A stretch of 64,000 nt of DNA from Mermis nigrescens (lineage: Eukaryota > Nematoda > Enoplea > Mermithida > Mermithidae), in assembly GCA_036768485.1 (NCBI GenBank), contig JAVLUZ010000735.1:186001-250000 (forward strand). The letters run 5' to 3'. Positions 1-10,149 of the stretch are shown here, one piece after another. The position numbers and the translations under genes are program-made. Below the pieces are notes generated by a model, which was not told where the DNA came from, did not search any database, and worked only from the letters and a program-made list of their open reading frames with translations. Each line of letters begins with the position of its first letter. Position 1 is the stretch's first letter.

Positions 1-238
1 GGGGGTCTGGACCCCCAGAAACAAAGACCCCCCCAGAAATCAAAAGACCCCTCCCCAGAAATCAATTTTTGAAAATTTTTTTCGTTTTTTTCGCAATTTT
101 TTTGATGCCAATGGATAGTGCTTGATGAGAAACGTCGAAAAATGGTGTTTTTATCACCATATCACCATTTTTAAGGCCATTTTTTGACTTCAAAAAATCT
201 TGGATTCCCCCAGAATTTTCTTGCTGCCCACGTATGAT
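1..238 (-). repeat. G/C-tipped MITE, copy cut by the window edge
   Basis: This belongs to a family of about 250-280 bp found at least six more times in the window. It has C-runs at one end, a central A/T block and the conserved core ATGGATAGTGCTTGATGAGA. It closes with TTGCTGCCCACGTATG. Complete copies end in an inverted motif of about 11 bp, CAYACSTGGGC. No coding potential is visible. Confidence 0.75.
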
Positions 239-279
239 TTCAGCTAATGTATGGGTCTCTAAGGGCAAAAATCACTAAG

Positions 280-908
280 AATCGTCTTGAAACGGCGCGA
301 AGCGCCTGAAAATTTGACATTTTTCCTTTCGAAATGCAGTTTCTGCCATTATAAAGATAAATAGAGCACACAATCAATCATTTCGACGCGAAGCGCCGTG
401 AATTCCTGCGAATTATAGACCTTTTTAGTAATTTTTGTCTCTCCAAAAATCTTCGTAAATGTACAAAGACGGTCCCGAAAAGTCTTTGCACATCGGGGAA
501 CATCTTTGCCGAATACAAAAAACCGTGGCGCGAAGCGCAGGAAATTTTGTGAGATTAAGACGGATAGACGTCAAGAAGCATGATTTACAGCTTGATTTAC
601 TGTATTTATAGGGTTTGATGCGAAACATCGAAATTTTTAATTGAAAATAGAAGAAAACTATGCAAAAATAGCTGTTTCTGCTGCTAAAATTGTTTTGAAA
701 CCTACATGAACAGAAAATGGCTTCCAGGTGGCCGAGAAAGTAAATAAATGTCATTTATAGGTATCATCCGGCGCGTAGCGCCGAAAAAATTTGAGAAATT
801 ATGGTCACTGAGGGCCAAAAAATAATTGCAAATTGGATATCCATTCTTTATCTCGCCAAATATTTTTGGCAAATGGGGGCGGCCCCCCGCTCCCTTAGAT
901 TCGCCCCT
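280..908 (-). repeat. Repeat with GCGCGAAGCGCC palindromes
   Basis: This is an AT-rich repeat punctuated by short GC-rich palindromes of the type GGCGCGTAGCGCC. The stretch at about 700-908 is an inverted copy of 27462-27735, matching over the run that starts at the AGGGGCGGAT-like end. It is non-coding and shows many small differences, so it is an old copy. Its right end abuts the hAT fragment. Confidence 0.65.
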
Positions 909-1062
909 GCTTGCAGCGCCAGCTACAAGCGTTCCATCGGAACAGCTGTTCAGTTGCACTGGAATCATTAACGACCCTTTCAGAAACAGGCTACATGGCG
1001 AAAAAGCAGAACGACTGTTATTTTTAAAATATAATTTACCCGGAACAAAATTTGCATACTAA
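826..1062 (+). pseudogene. hAT transposase C-terminal (dimerisation) fragment
   Basis: From about position 900 the frame encodes the signature of the hAT C-terminal dimerisation region: PATSVPSEQLFS, then RNRL, then KAERLLFLKYNL, ending in TAA at 1060-1062. In the family this region mediates transposase dimers. Only about 50 residues remain. The part before position 900 comes from the neighbouring repeat and is not transposase. The BED finger and RNase H core are absent, so this is a dead remnant. The identification rests on the SVPSE..FS and RNRL..E.A..LLFLK pattern. Confidence 0.75.
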
Positions 1063-1326
1063 GTTTTAGTCTGTAAACTTCTGGGTAATAATAGGTTGAA
1101 TTACTGCTTCATGTCTTCACTAAATTTTATGAAGTTCGATTCTTAACTCTAATTTTAAAAAAACCGATAACTGACTCCAAAAAAGATCGGTTCCGGTTCA
1201 TAGAAAATCAAAAAATCGGTTCCGGTTCCGGTTCTTAGAATATCAAAAAATCGGTTCTCGGTTCCGGTTCCGAAAAAATGGTCGGTTCCAGCCGGTTCCG
1301 GTTCCGCTTAACCGGCACATCCCTAG
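1063..1326 (+). mobile_element. 3' end of a hAT element
   Basis: Downstream of the hAT fragment lies an array of GGTTCCGGTTCC-like units (about 1185-1312). The block ends in AACCGGCACATCCCTAG, which read inversely starts CTAGGGATGTGCCGG, a common form of hAT terminus. The 5' end and most of the transposase are missing, apparently lost where the repeat at 280-908 begins. Confidence 0.6.
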
Positions 1327-1509
1327 TACGCGTCAAGAACACTGTTTTTTGACGTCTCGGACAATACTCGTTCTTTTTAGAACATAAAAACACTTAAAAA
1401 ATTTCGGAAAAATTTGAAAAAATCGAGTAAAGGCTTTAAAAAGCACACTCTTTACAATTTTTACAAAAAAATTGACAATTCTAGGGGATCGCAGCCGTTT
1501 TTTCAAGGC

Positions 1510-1972
1510 TTCAGTTGTCATTCTGGGGGTTTAAACCCCCTCGCCCCCAGAACCATAAATGGGCAGCACAAAAATTTTGTGGTTGGCTGAAATGGTCAAA
1601 AATTGCCAAAAAATGGTACTAAAAAAGAATTCTAGGAATCTACAGTAATCCGCGGGGGTGTATAGTATACACCTGGGCGTGTATAGTATACACCCCAAAC
1701 CCTCACGGCAATGTGTCATACCTGGGCGCGGGGGGGGGTTTGGGGGTATGCAGTATGCACCCCCAGAAATCAAAATACCCCTCCCCCAGAATTCAATTTT
1801 TGAACATTTTTTGTTTTTTTCGCAATTTTTTCATGCCCATGGATAGTGCTCGATGAGAAACGTTGAAAAATTGTGATTTTTCGCCATTCCACCACTTTTA
1901 AGGCCATTTTTCGACCTTTGAAAAAATCTTGCACACACACCCCCCCCAGAGCTTGGGTGCCGCTTACCTATG
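1510..1972 (+). repeat. Two G/C-tipped MITE copies next to the epsin exon
   Basis: About 1510-1705 carries the G-run variant with GGGGTGTATAGTATACACC-like blocks. About 1719-1972 is a fuller copy of the family seen at 1-238, with the core GGATAGTGCTCGATGAGAAA. The second copy ends about 45 bp before the splice acceptor of the epsin-like exon, so it sits in that gene's last intron. The stretch 1327-1510 shows nothing recognisable. Confidence 0.65.
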
Positions 1973-2018
1973 CATTGTGTGCCCAGAACACATGTCTGAC
2001 TTCTTCGTGTTATTGTAG

Positions 2019-2227
2019 CATTTGCTGCTAGTACCAATCCGTTCGCTGGTTCTTCCGCCTTTCCTTCATCAACATTGTCGGCCGTCGTGAGCCCCAACAA
2101 TGCGTTTGGAATGCAGCAAAAGCGGGCCACGCCTACGTTGAATGAGATGCGGAACATTCCGTCCAACCAGTCAACCTGGGGCGAACAGGCGGTCAATGGT
2201 GCCTCGTCTACCAATCCGTTTCTGTAG
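2019..2227 (+). CDS. Terminal coding exon of an epsin-like endocytic adaptor
   Basis: A pyrimidine-rich acceptor ends in TATTGTAG at 2018. The exon opens in a phase where CA completes the previous codon and reads for 68 residues to TAG at 2225-2227. It has two NPF tripeptides: STNPFAG near the start and the last residues STNPFL. In between is TPTLNEMR. This matches the C-terminus of epsins, where NPF motifs bind EH domains of Eps15-type partners during clathrin-mediated endocytosis and a TLNQLR-like segment precedes the final NPFL. The ENTH domain and ubiquitin-interacting motifs would lie in exons beyond the left edge. The exon is more GC-rich than its surroundings and its acceptor is clean. 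Another NPF protein is possible but less likely. Confidence 0.7.
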
Positions 2228-2263
2228 CCGTATTTATACTGTAGTGAAAATTGAGAAATGAAC

Positions 2264-2389
2264 AGGCACGTAGCTGGCCGTCCTATTTTGGGGGGACCAA
2301 CACCAATTTTTGTGGGGACTAATCCCAAAAATAGCACAAAATAATGTTTAAAAAGTCCTATTTTTCCTGTCCCTCAGAGCTACGTGCCT
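2264..2389. repeat. 126-bp MITE with 12-bp terminal inverted repeats
   Basis: AGGCACGTAGCT at 2264-2275 is repeated as its exact inverse AGCTACGTGCCT at 2378-2389. The interior is G/T- and A-rich without an ORF. It lies in the probable 3' UTR or just downstream of the epsin-like gene. A similar terminus, CAGTGGCGTAGCTG, occurs at about 2587. Confidence 0.75.
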
Positions 2390-3041
2390 TGGAATGAATT
2401 AAGCGTGAATACAAATAAGTCTATATTTATTTTTATTGTCACGTGTCATTGCCGTAGCAGCGCAGTTTACATACAGGCAGTTCTAAGGTAAAATCGCTTA
2501 TTGTTCGTACGGATTTTTTAAGCGTCAAAATTGTCAATATTGAGGGGAAGATTCAGTCGCGTGGAATGACTTGTGCTTGAAAAATCAGTGGCGTAGCTGT
2601 GGGGGATAGGGGGACTAGTCCTCCCAAATTTTGGATGTACGAGTATTTTTTACAAGGGTCCCCCAAAGAAAAAAAATAAAAATTTCTAAAGTGTGAAAGA
2701 CCGCTTGAATAGATTTTAGCACACTTTTGAACTGTTTAGCCTATAATTTTCGGCCGCTTCGCGCCTATTTATTCACATGCAGCATGTTTTTAATATAATT
2801 CAAATGAGGTGAACATGTGAAAAATATGCTACAGAACCCTTTGGTAGTAGCATACATGTAAGGGCTCAAAATTTATGGTGGCGGGTTCCCTGCCATTTTC
2901 AGGGGGGTGACCTACAATTTTTGGCGGAAAACGGCCTGATTTTTTCCTTAAATCAGGGGGTGGGGGTCAAAAATTTTCTGGCTTCGGATTTTGGGGATCC
3001 TTCCTACCCTCTCGCCCCTGTTTCATGTTTAGGTGGGTTGT
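2390..3041. other. Non-coding stretch with degraded repeat ends
   Basis: No coding region is seen. Positions 2587-2800 contain a repeat starting CAGTGGCGTAGCTG and including the palindrome-like GGCCGCTTCGCGCC, a diverged member of the GCGCGAAGCGCC group. The rest is unassigned AT-rich DNA. Confidence 0.5.
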
Positions 3042-3565
3042 GGGCACACCTGGGCGTGGGGTGGTTTGGGGGGTATGCACCCCACCAGAAACCAAAATAC
3101 CCCCCCAGAAATCAAAATACCCCCCCCAGAATTCAATTTTTGAAAAATTTTTTTCGTTTTTTTCGCAATTTTTTGATGCCAATGGATAGTGCTTGATGAG
3201 AAACGTCGAAAAATGGTGTTTTTATTGCCCTACCATCATTTTTAAGGCCATTTTTTGACTTTCAAAAAATCTTGCACCCCCCCAGAATTTTTTTGCTGCC
3301 CACGTATGGTTGTGGGCATACCTTGGCAGCACCGAAATTCTAGGGGTGCAAGATTTTTCAAAGGTCAAAACATTATCTTTAAAATGTTGGTATGGCGAAA
3401 AGACACAATTTTTCAACGTTTCTCATCGAGTACTATCCATTGGCATCAAAAAAATTGCGAAAAAAAACAAAAAAAAAATTTTTAAAAATTTTGAATTTTA
3501 ATTTCTGGGGGAAGGGTATTCGAACTTCTGGGGTGTATACTGCATACCCCCAGGCCCACGTGTAA
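3042..3565. repeat. Two inverted (head-to-head) copies of the G/C-tipped MITE
   Basis: 3042-3310 is a copy running from CACACCTGGGCGTGGG to TGCTGCCCACGTATG. 3311-3565 is a second, slightly diverged copy in the opposite orientation, ending in CAGGCCCACGTGTA. Together they form an inverted repeat of about 250-bp arms with almost no spacer. ORFs across it on either strand mirror each other and reflect the repeat. Confidence 0.7.
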
Positions 3566-3924
3566 TCCCGTCCCGCATAGCTTACAGTGTTTCAGAAAAG
3601 TGCTCTTTATGTCGTACTTTAAGCCGGTCAAAGCTGCATTAACCCGTTAAAAAGGTATAAAAGCATATCAATTCTGCTATAGACGCGCGAAATTTCCGTT
3701 ATATTTCCATTTATTGTGTAAAACGATGCTTACGCTGCCAAAGCTTGGACAATTTTCGGGCGCTTATATATTGTCAATCACCGGTCGCATTTGACATGTT
3801 TCTTCAGTTAGGCGAGCAGTGTTGGTGAACTGATTTTTGTAGTGAATATTATAGTCGTAGTGTTAAGCACATGTTTACTATATTTAATTTCTGTAATCTA
3901 TTTCACATAAACTTGTGCGTCGAA

Positions 3925-4440
3925 ACACTGGCAGATTTAGAGGGGGCAGGGGGCAGCTCCCCCCTTGTCGTCAAAAAATAATAATATTTGGGCGCAATGA
4001 AGAATAGATTGCATTTTTTGATGATTTTAGCTATTTTTATCAGGATTTTTCAAAGTTTTCCGGCTCTTCGCGCCGGGATAGTACTCATTAATGATATTTA
4101 TTGACTCTCTTGGCGCTGTGAAAAACTTAAATGTACGTCAGAAGAGTAGTTTTTGTACAGAACAAAGATTTTATACCTCTTACAATGATTTCTCGAGTGT
4201 GTTTTGGCGATTTGTATCGATTTCTGCATTAATTTTGCGAGTTTTTCATGAAAAACTTCAGAATATTTCGAGAATTTTTAACTTTTTCATGCATGAGAAA
4301 GAAATAACTTGCCAATCAAAAGACAGCAAAAAAACCGGTACTTTGAGCTTAATATACTTATTTTTGGACAATTTTTGGTTTTTTTTAGGAAAATTTTAGG
4401 TTCCGCCCCCCTCCCTCTGTCAGAAAATCCTGGATCCGCC
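3925..4440. repeat. MITE-like repeat with GGCGGATYYAGG-type ends
   Basis: It begins GGCAGATTTAGAGGGGG (3919-3936) and ends in AATCCTGGATCCGCCATTG, whose inverse is GGCGGATCCAGG. The ends are imperfect inverted repeats next to G/C runs. It contains the palindrome CGGCTCTTCGCGCCGGG. No ORF is convincing. The flanking 3566-3918 shows nothing recognisable. Confidence 0.55.
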
Positions 4441-4544
4441 ATTGCGTCGAAATCAATTTTTAGCAGGTAATGAAGTGGCTAAAAAGTAATTTCTAGATGC
4501 GATGCAGTAACACAATTTCGTATAATAATAAAACTATACGGCTA

Positions 4545-4856
4545 AGGCGCGGATTCAGAGGGGATGGGGAGCGCCCCCTTCCTCGTCATCAAAAGGCGCA
4601 CTAGAGAATAATGCGTATGTTTTTGATGATTTCAGCCATTTTATCATGATTTTTTTATTTTTTTTATTTTACGCGTTTCTCGCAGAAAACTTTTCAAAAT
4701 TTTTAACTTTTATAGAACTTTAATGATTCTGACTATCAAGACGAAGACAAAAACCGCTACTCTAGGCATAATTGACGGGTTTTGTAAACAATTTTGAACA
4801 CTATTTGGAAAATTATGGGTTCCGCCCCGGCAGAAAATCCTGGATCCGCTACTGAC
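4545..4856. repeat. Second, shorter copy of the GGCGGATYYAGG-ended MITE
   Basis: It starts GGCGCGGATTCAGAGGGGATGGGG and ends in CAGAAAATCCTGGATCCGC, parallel to the copy at 3925-4440 with about 200 bp less interior. The following 4857-5260 is AT-rich and has no visible feature. Confidence 0.55.
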
Positions 4857-5265
4857 AATAGGTTTATTGTTAGAAAGTTTTTGTACGCTACGTTTCTGCC
4901 AATTTACGAGTAGATGTGTCTCTTACAAAGTACCTGCTATTTTATTTTTAAAGCAAAATATGGGAAAAACAATGATTTTCCTAAAAATCAAGAATCTACG
5001 TAGTACCTACATATGATTGCTCGATAACTGTCACCACGCGTATTTTGAAAACATATTTTTTCGTGCTTTTTTCAACTGTCACATACTTATGACTAACCTT
5101 TACTACAATTTGTATTTTATTTTTTATATGCCCACTTATTCGTAAATATAAAGTTCGTGCGTACCCGCTTACGCTTTTTATTTACCTGTGTAACTTTCGC
5201 TTAGGTAGCCAATGCTTTCTTCGATGCTAAATTTTTTTTATTATTTTGGTACGAACGTTTACAGG

Positions 5266-5415
5266 CATACATGGGCAGCAAGAAAATTCTGGGGGTCAGG
5301 ATAGGTAAAATTGCCAAAAATGTTACTAAAAATAGAATTCTGGGGGTCTACAGTAATGTGGGGGGTTCAACTTCTGGGGGTACAAATCCCCTAACCCCCT
5401 CCCACGCCCATGTGT
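5266..5415. repeat. 150-bp G-run MITE with CATACATGGGC / GCCCATGTGTG ends
   Basis: The ends form an inverted repeat of about 11 bp (CATACATGGGC and the inverse of GCCCATGTGTG). The interior has three ATTCTGGGGGTC-type G-runs. It shares end motif and first 20 bp with the larger G/C-tipped MITE, so it is probably a subfamily. The stretch 5416-6307 holds no supported feature; short ORFs there have no recognisable motif. Confidence 0.55.
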
Positions 5416-6307
5416 GTTTAGAGGGTATTCCTAAGGCAGGTGTCCACCTCGATCAAAACAGTATCCAAATACTCATACGTCTTCAACTATTACAATATAA
5501 CTAAAGTATGACCTTAAACTTTGTAGACTAGAAGAAATTAGGGCGAAAATGGGTAAATAACTACGGCTGTTTGCGCAAAGAAATAGCTGTATATGTTACT
5601 ATGACTGGACATTTAGCCAAATACTGAGGGAAAAAGATGCATTTAATCACGCCGTTTCGTGACAGTTGTAAATCGTAAGGCGGTTCCCGCTGATAGACGC
5701 GTTTATTCGAAAACGTTTTATTGACAAGCATGTTCATAGGTACCAGCAAGCTTATTTGGTAAACTTACAAAGTTTACAAGGTAACTTAAATATTTAAAAA
5801 ATGAAGCATCAACTATCCACATGATAGGCACAAATTCTAAGGTCATATTTCAGTCATGTGATATTTGAAGACATACGGGCATTTGACGGATGTGAATACA
5901 GCCTTAGTAATACCCGTTTACAGGATATGCTATTTTGATTAGGTATACATATTTGCATTGATGTGCAATTTTTCATTTTTTTCTCAATGGGGTCAGTTCA
6001 GTCCCTGTGTCGGTTATTAATAAAATAAGTCAAGTATGAACTTGCGTTTCCTGCGCTGTTTAGGCTAGAACTGGGATGGGGAAATGATTCACATTTTGTC
6101 TATTTCGTGAAATCTTGTGCATACCCCTGTGAGTTTAGAGGTTGGCAATCTTGTGCATACCCTGTGAGTTTAGATGCTGTACAGAGAATAAGAAAGTTTG
6201 CACCTTTATTGGTACCTATGTAAATGTATGTATATAAGTGATCGGGCAAATTTCTGCCTCACATCGAGATGTGACGTATAGTGCATAAGTGATGAAGCTA
6301 TATTATA

Positions 6308-7094
6308 TACTAGCAAAGAAAAATGCTCCGATGGAACAAAAAAGATGAATATACTTGGAATTGTGGATTATTAAGGATGTAAAAGGAGGGGACTAGGAAG
6401 AACCTACCTAAAGTCGCAAAATCTGCTAAAAATCACACTTTCTCTAAGCAACGCTAAAAAATCGAAGTATATTCTGCGGCCTCTAAAAAGTGTCTTTTTT
6501 GAATAATTTTCAAAATTTCAGATAATAAACGGAATCTATAATGTTTCCTTTTTTTAAATTGGTGGCAAGTAGCAACACTGACTAGCTTCGTATCCTGATT
6601 GAAAGAAAATAGTATCATTGTATTAAAAGTTGTTTTATTTTGCTATGAGCATTATAGCAAGCAAAGCAGGGGCCGATTGATTAGTGTACACAATCGTTAC
6701 GGACATGCTAGTGTACCTACATTTAGTCTGTTTCAAGTCAACTACGCGTTCCCTACTATTTTGAACCAACAATTCTTGCAATTGTTTTGGATGCATCGAT
6801 GTTGCTATTTCATTCAATTGGCTTAGAAAGACTGTTACTCGATATCATTTCCCATAGCTGCTGCATAGCTAACGTGCTGCTTATTCAATCATTTTTATGG
6901 TTAAATATTTATTCTAATGTGTTGACCGCAGAATATACTTCGATTTTTTTGCGTTGCTTAGAGAAAGTGTGGTTTTTAGCAGATTTTGCGACTTTAGGTA
7001 GATTCTTCTAGTCCCCTCCTTTTACATCCTTAATAATCCACAATTCCAAGTATATTCATCTTTTTTGTTCCATCGAGCATTTTCATTTGCTAAT
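6308..7094. mobile_element. Foldback/TIR DNA element, 0.79 kb
   Basis: The left arm (6308 to about 6485) begins TACTAGCAAAGAAAAATGCTCC and runs through a GGAGGGGACTAG block to AGTATATTCTGCGGCC. The right arm (about 6925-7094) is its inverse. Arms are about 170 bp and nearly perfect. The interior (6486-6924) encodes nothing recognisable. The same terminal sequence bounds the larger element at 37059-38351 and appears again at 58503-58740, so this is a dispersed family. No transposase is seen, so it is presumably non-autonomous. Confidence 0.8.
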
Positions 7095-7490
7095 ACCCTA
7101 CTTTTAATTAGCATGATTTCAGTGCATCAGTCCGCAAAACACATACAGTAACATACCACAATAATGACAGCAGTCCAAGAACGCGGAAAACAATATTGTT
7201 CTTAACATAAATTAATTGCCTCTAAATTCAAAAAATATTGTTTTTTAAAAAAAGACTCCCTAGATTTTATAACCGTCTACCTTTTGAAATCAATCAGACT
7301 GCATAGAATTTATAACTGAGTTAGGTATGCCTGGATTGTCGGCAGCATAAAGTTGACTATTTTTTATTAGCTATAGTAAATATATGTTACATTCTAAACA
7401 GTCCTGTAAGTTATAGATGCCGTTCCACATTTAAATTAACTTGGAAACGACATATAACGTACCTACGATGGGACTTACTTAAGTACCTGG
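7095..7490. other. Non-coding DNA between the TIR element and the family-A LTR
   Basis: AT-rich sequence with TACCTAC-type short motifs. I see no ORF, RNA gene or repeat boundary in it. Confidence 0.4.
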
Positions 7491-8568
7491 TGTAAATGTA
7501 GCCGGTCTCGATCTGGGTCTACAGAATCATCACAGATACGAACCGCACTAACGACTCACCTGCAAGATTTACCTAGGTACGTAGGTACTTAAGTCTGCGC
7601 TTAGTGCTGGTCCCGATCGCGCGGCTCTGAATGGCTTTCGATCTTTGGACCCTTACAGGACCTTACGGCTTCGATCCCTCAGCCCTAATATTGCTGGCTG
7701 CTTTTCGTCGGGTGATCTCAGCAGCTACGCCCTAAGACCTAAGGCTACCTACCTAGTCTCGGTATTTGCCGCGGGAGGTCAGTTGACCTATCTCAAGCTC
7801 CAAGTTGTTTATTTTAACTTATTTTCAATCAGTGCCTGATCAGAAATGTTTTTGGTTCCTAATTCGTGTAGCATGCTGAACAAATGAAAAACAACAACGA
7901 GCCTCTACGCTAATCAATCATCCTTAAAGATTAAAATAATATTTTTTGATCAATTTTTGGCTTGAGAAATAAATTATGATTTTCGAATAGAATAAACTAT
8001 CATACGAAATTTACACTAGTTGGGTGGAAGTCCTCGACGTAGGGATAATGGCCGACCTAACCCTCGGTATAACCAAAAACCACTGGGTAGGTTTTCTCTA
8101 ATTTTAATTCGATGCAGAAATCACGGCCTACAGCCGGACAACAAAATACGCCAAAAGAAAAATGATAATGTACAGAGTGTACAGTCGAATAACCGGCCAA
8201 CGAAAAAAAAAACCAAAAGCCAGACTCTAAACACAACGATTACGTATACTGGCCTCAAGGGCCATTACAGTAAAACAAATAAAGGTCAAATTAACGTAAT
8301 ACTGGAAGTAAGCCTTTATCTCAGATCGAATATTCTCGATTGCACAAGCGGTATGCATGAAATGATTACTATTATCGTACACTTAACTCTATGCTACCGG
8401 ACAAGTATCTAAATGTTTTTTATTGTTGAAAATTTGGGGGAAATAAATGGGAAGACCAAAGGCACAGCCCACAGTGCACTATCATAGATAGCTACTAGTA
8501 TTGGCTATGTTATGGCTATCGCGAACTGCTAAGGCAGGTTCGCCTATCGTGTAACTCTCGCAGTTACA
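7491..8568 (-). repeat. 3' LTR of element A (family-A LTR, 1078 bp)
   Basis: On the minus strand it starts TGTAACTGCGAGAGTTACAC at 8568 and ends TTTACA at 7491, the usual TG...CA form. It matches the solo LTR at 58872-63822 once the LINE is removed from that copy, and the fragment at 21716-22633. The first 20 bases fold as a hairpin (TGTAACT against AGTTACA) and a second hairpin, GCGAAC...GTTCGC, follows. Differences from the 21716-22633 fragment every 10-20 bases mark it as old. Confidence 0.85.
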
Positions 8569-8580
8569 CTCCCACCACGA
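8569..8580 (-). other. Probable polypurine tract of element A
   Basis: On the minus strand GTGGTGGGAG directly precedes the LTR start TGTAACTGCG. Its position and purine content fit the primer for plus-strand DNA synthesis. It is short and interrupted by T, so the call is tentative. Confidence 0.5.
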
Positions 8581-9278
8581 AGAAAAATTTGAAACGGAAG
8601 TTGGAGAATTTTTTCGGGGGAATCACCATAAAAACAGCGTCGGCGACGTCTCTTACAACTCGGCTCTCTGGCGTTTGCAACGCCTCAACTCTGGCTAGTC
8701 CGCAGCACGCCTCATCCTGAGCGAACATGAAAAACGAAAATAAAAAAGAACGAAAAAATAACAAATATCGATAACCGGTAACGGTCAACGCATGGCCTCA
8801 TTCGCACTCACAGGAAAACTCTCAGAGCAACACTGACAATGGCGCTAGGGATAACTATATTGTTGCCCGAGTAATGATGAACTCCAGTCTTGGACAGTTC
8901 ATCCGTTGTCCGATTAGCCTCCTTCAGTCCCCGGGTAATGAGAAAATTTTGAATTGAAAAAAATTTGTAGATTGGGTATAAATTAACCCCTTGTCCGTTA
9001 ACGAGTTAAGGTACCATAATAGTAACACTGCTAATTGAGCAAAAGACGAATTAAAAATACGGAATGATAAGGCAAAAATTATGCTGAGCAAAAAATTAAA
9101 GACACTGACGAGTTAAAACACAAGGTAACAATAAAACACGAGGAAAATATGGCAATGCTATGCGCGATAACGAGGAAAAATGCCGAGAACACCGTCAAAG
9201 AAAAATTTTTACAGCAAGAAAAATGACAAGAGAAAAATACACAGGAAATAAACGATACACAAAGTCCTCGAATCCACG
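8581..9278 (-). other. 3' untranslated part of element A
   Basis: This lies between the ORF5 remnants and the LTR. The stretch is A-rich on the plus strand with repeated GAGAAAAAT/GAAAAAT motifs, and no frame is open for long. Nothing else is seen. Confidence 0.5.
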
Positions 9279-10147
9279 TCAGGACAAAAACGAGAAAAAT
9301 TGACGAGAAGCTGCTGGTCGAATTCGACGCCGTCGCAGAGTTCCAAAAAGTTCAGTACGTCGAACTTGATAATTAATAACGATCCTGATAATTGGCCTTC
9401 GAGCCATGCGGGTTTTCCGGCGACGTCTTTGGCCGTTGAAAATATTCTTGATCCGACTCCGGTCCGCAACGCGTATTTGAACGCTCATGATACTGATATG
9501 GCGATTGCCTACGCCCGTGCATGTGTTGGCATAAGCGTTGATGTGGATCGACTGGTCGATCGTCGTCCTCAAAATTGTCGTCGTCCTCGTAGTTGTCCCG
9601 CGTAACGACGCGGTATAGGTGGCGGCGGAGTAAATAATTGCTCCGGCGTAAGGCCGTAATGAATTGATTACGTGAAGGTTCACGTGGATGCTGTTGTTGT
9701 TGCGTAACAGGCCACGGTTTTGGCAAAAGTTGGACCGGGTCGAGGCTGTGGCTGATAGCCCCCGGTGGCTGGTTGACTTTGTTCCAATAGTGAGGCGATA
9801 CGACTGGTCCCATTGTTGTCATTGATGGGATTGTGACCGGCCCCAATGAGTTCCGCGGGTTCGACCGTGGCGGGGCCGGCGGTATTCATAAGGCTGCTGC
9901 TGTCGTGAGCGCGACAGATGACAAGCATCGGCCTGAGAATACGCCTCGGAAACGCTCACGCAGATTCCGTCAGTTGCTGCTGTTGCCGCGGTTGGGTCTG
10001 CGGTCTTGTGGCCATAGCTGTACATGTGGTTTTACTTGTGTTTGTGGTTGTGCTTGCGATTGTGAACAGTGATGCGTTTGTGCGCAACATTTGCCGGGAT
10101 GACTGCGGGTGCTTGCCGCCTCCGATCCTCTTTGGCCTCAAACGCAC
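9279..10147 (-). pseudogene. Element A ORF5 region, Q/P/R-rich, frame broken
   Basis: Four overlapping minus-strand frames (10147-9956, 10025-9819, 9928-9680, 9846-9373) each carry part of a low-complexity product. They show QPRQQQQ, PAEL-GAGHNP, YQPQPRPGP and an acidic-basic tail with EDDDNFEDDD and many R/H/Q. This pattern fits one disordered ORF cut by frameshifts. Element B has a comparable stretch at 55335-55951 with QPQPQP, glutamine and arginine runs. It could be a separate ORF or the C-terminal extension of ORF4, whose frame stops at 10150. No domain is recognised. Confidence 0.45.
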
Positions 10148-10149
10148 TT

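Noticed and set aside
1831..2337. Minus-strand 168-codon ORF
   Set aside because: It is the antisense of the epsin-like exon plus MITE sequence.
6599..6826. 75-codon ORF inside the TIR element as a transposase fragment
   Set aside because: It has no catalytic motif, and an antisense ORF covers the same DNA.
7491..8568. The 1-kb unit shared by 7491-8568, 21716-22633 and the flanks of the LINE as an ORF-less LINE derivative or SINE
   Set aside because: TGT...ACA ends, a 4-bp TTTG target duplication, a purine tract next to it and its position at the end of element A show that it is an LTR. The LINE is a later insertion with its own (TTTC)n tail.
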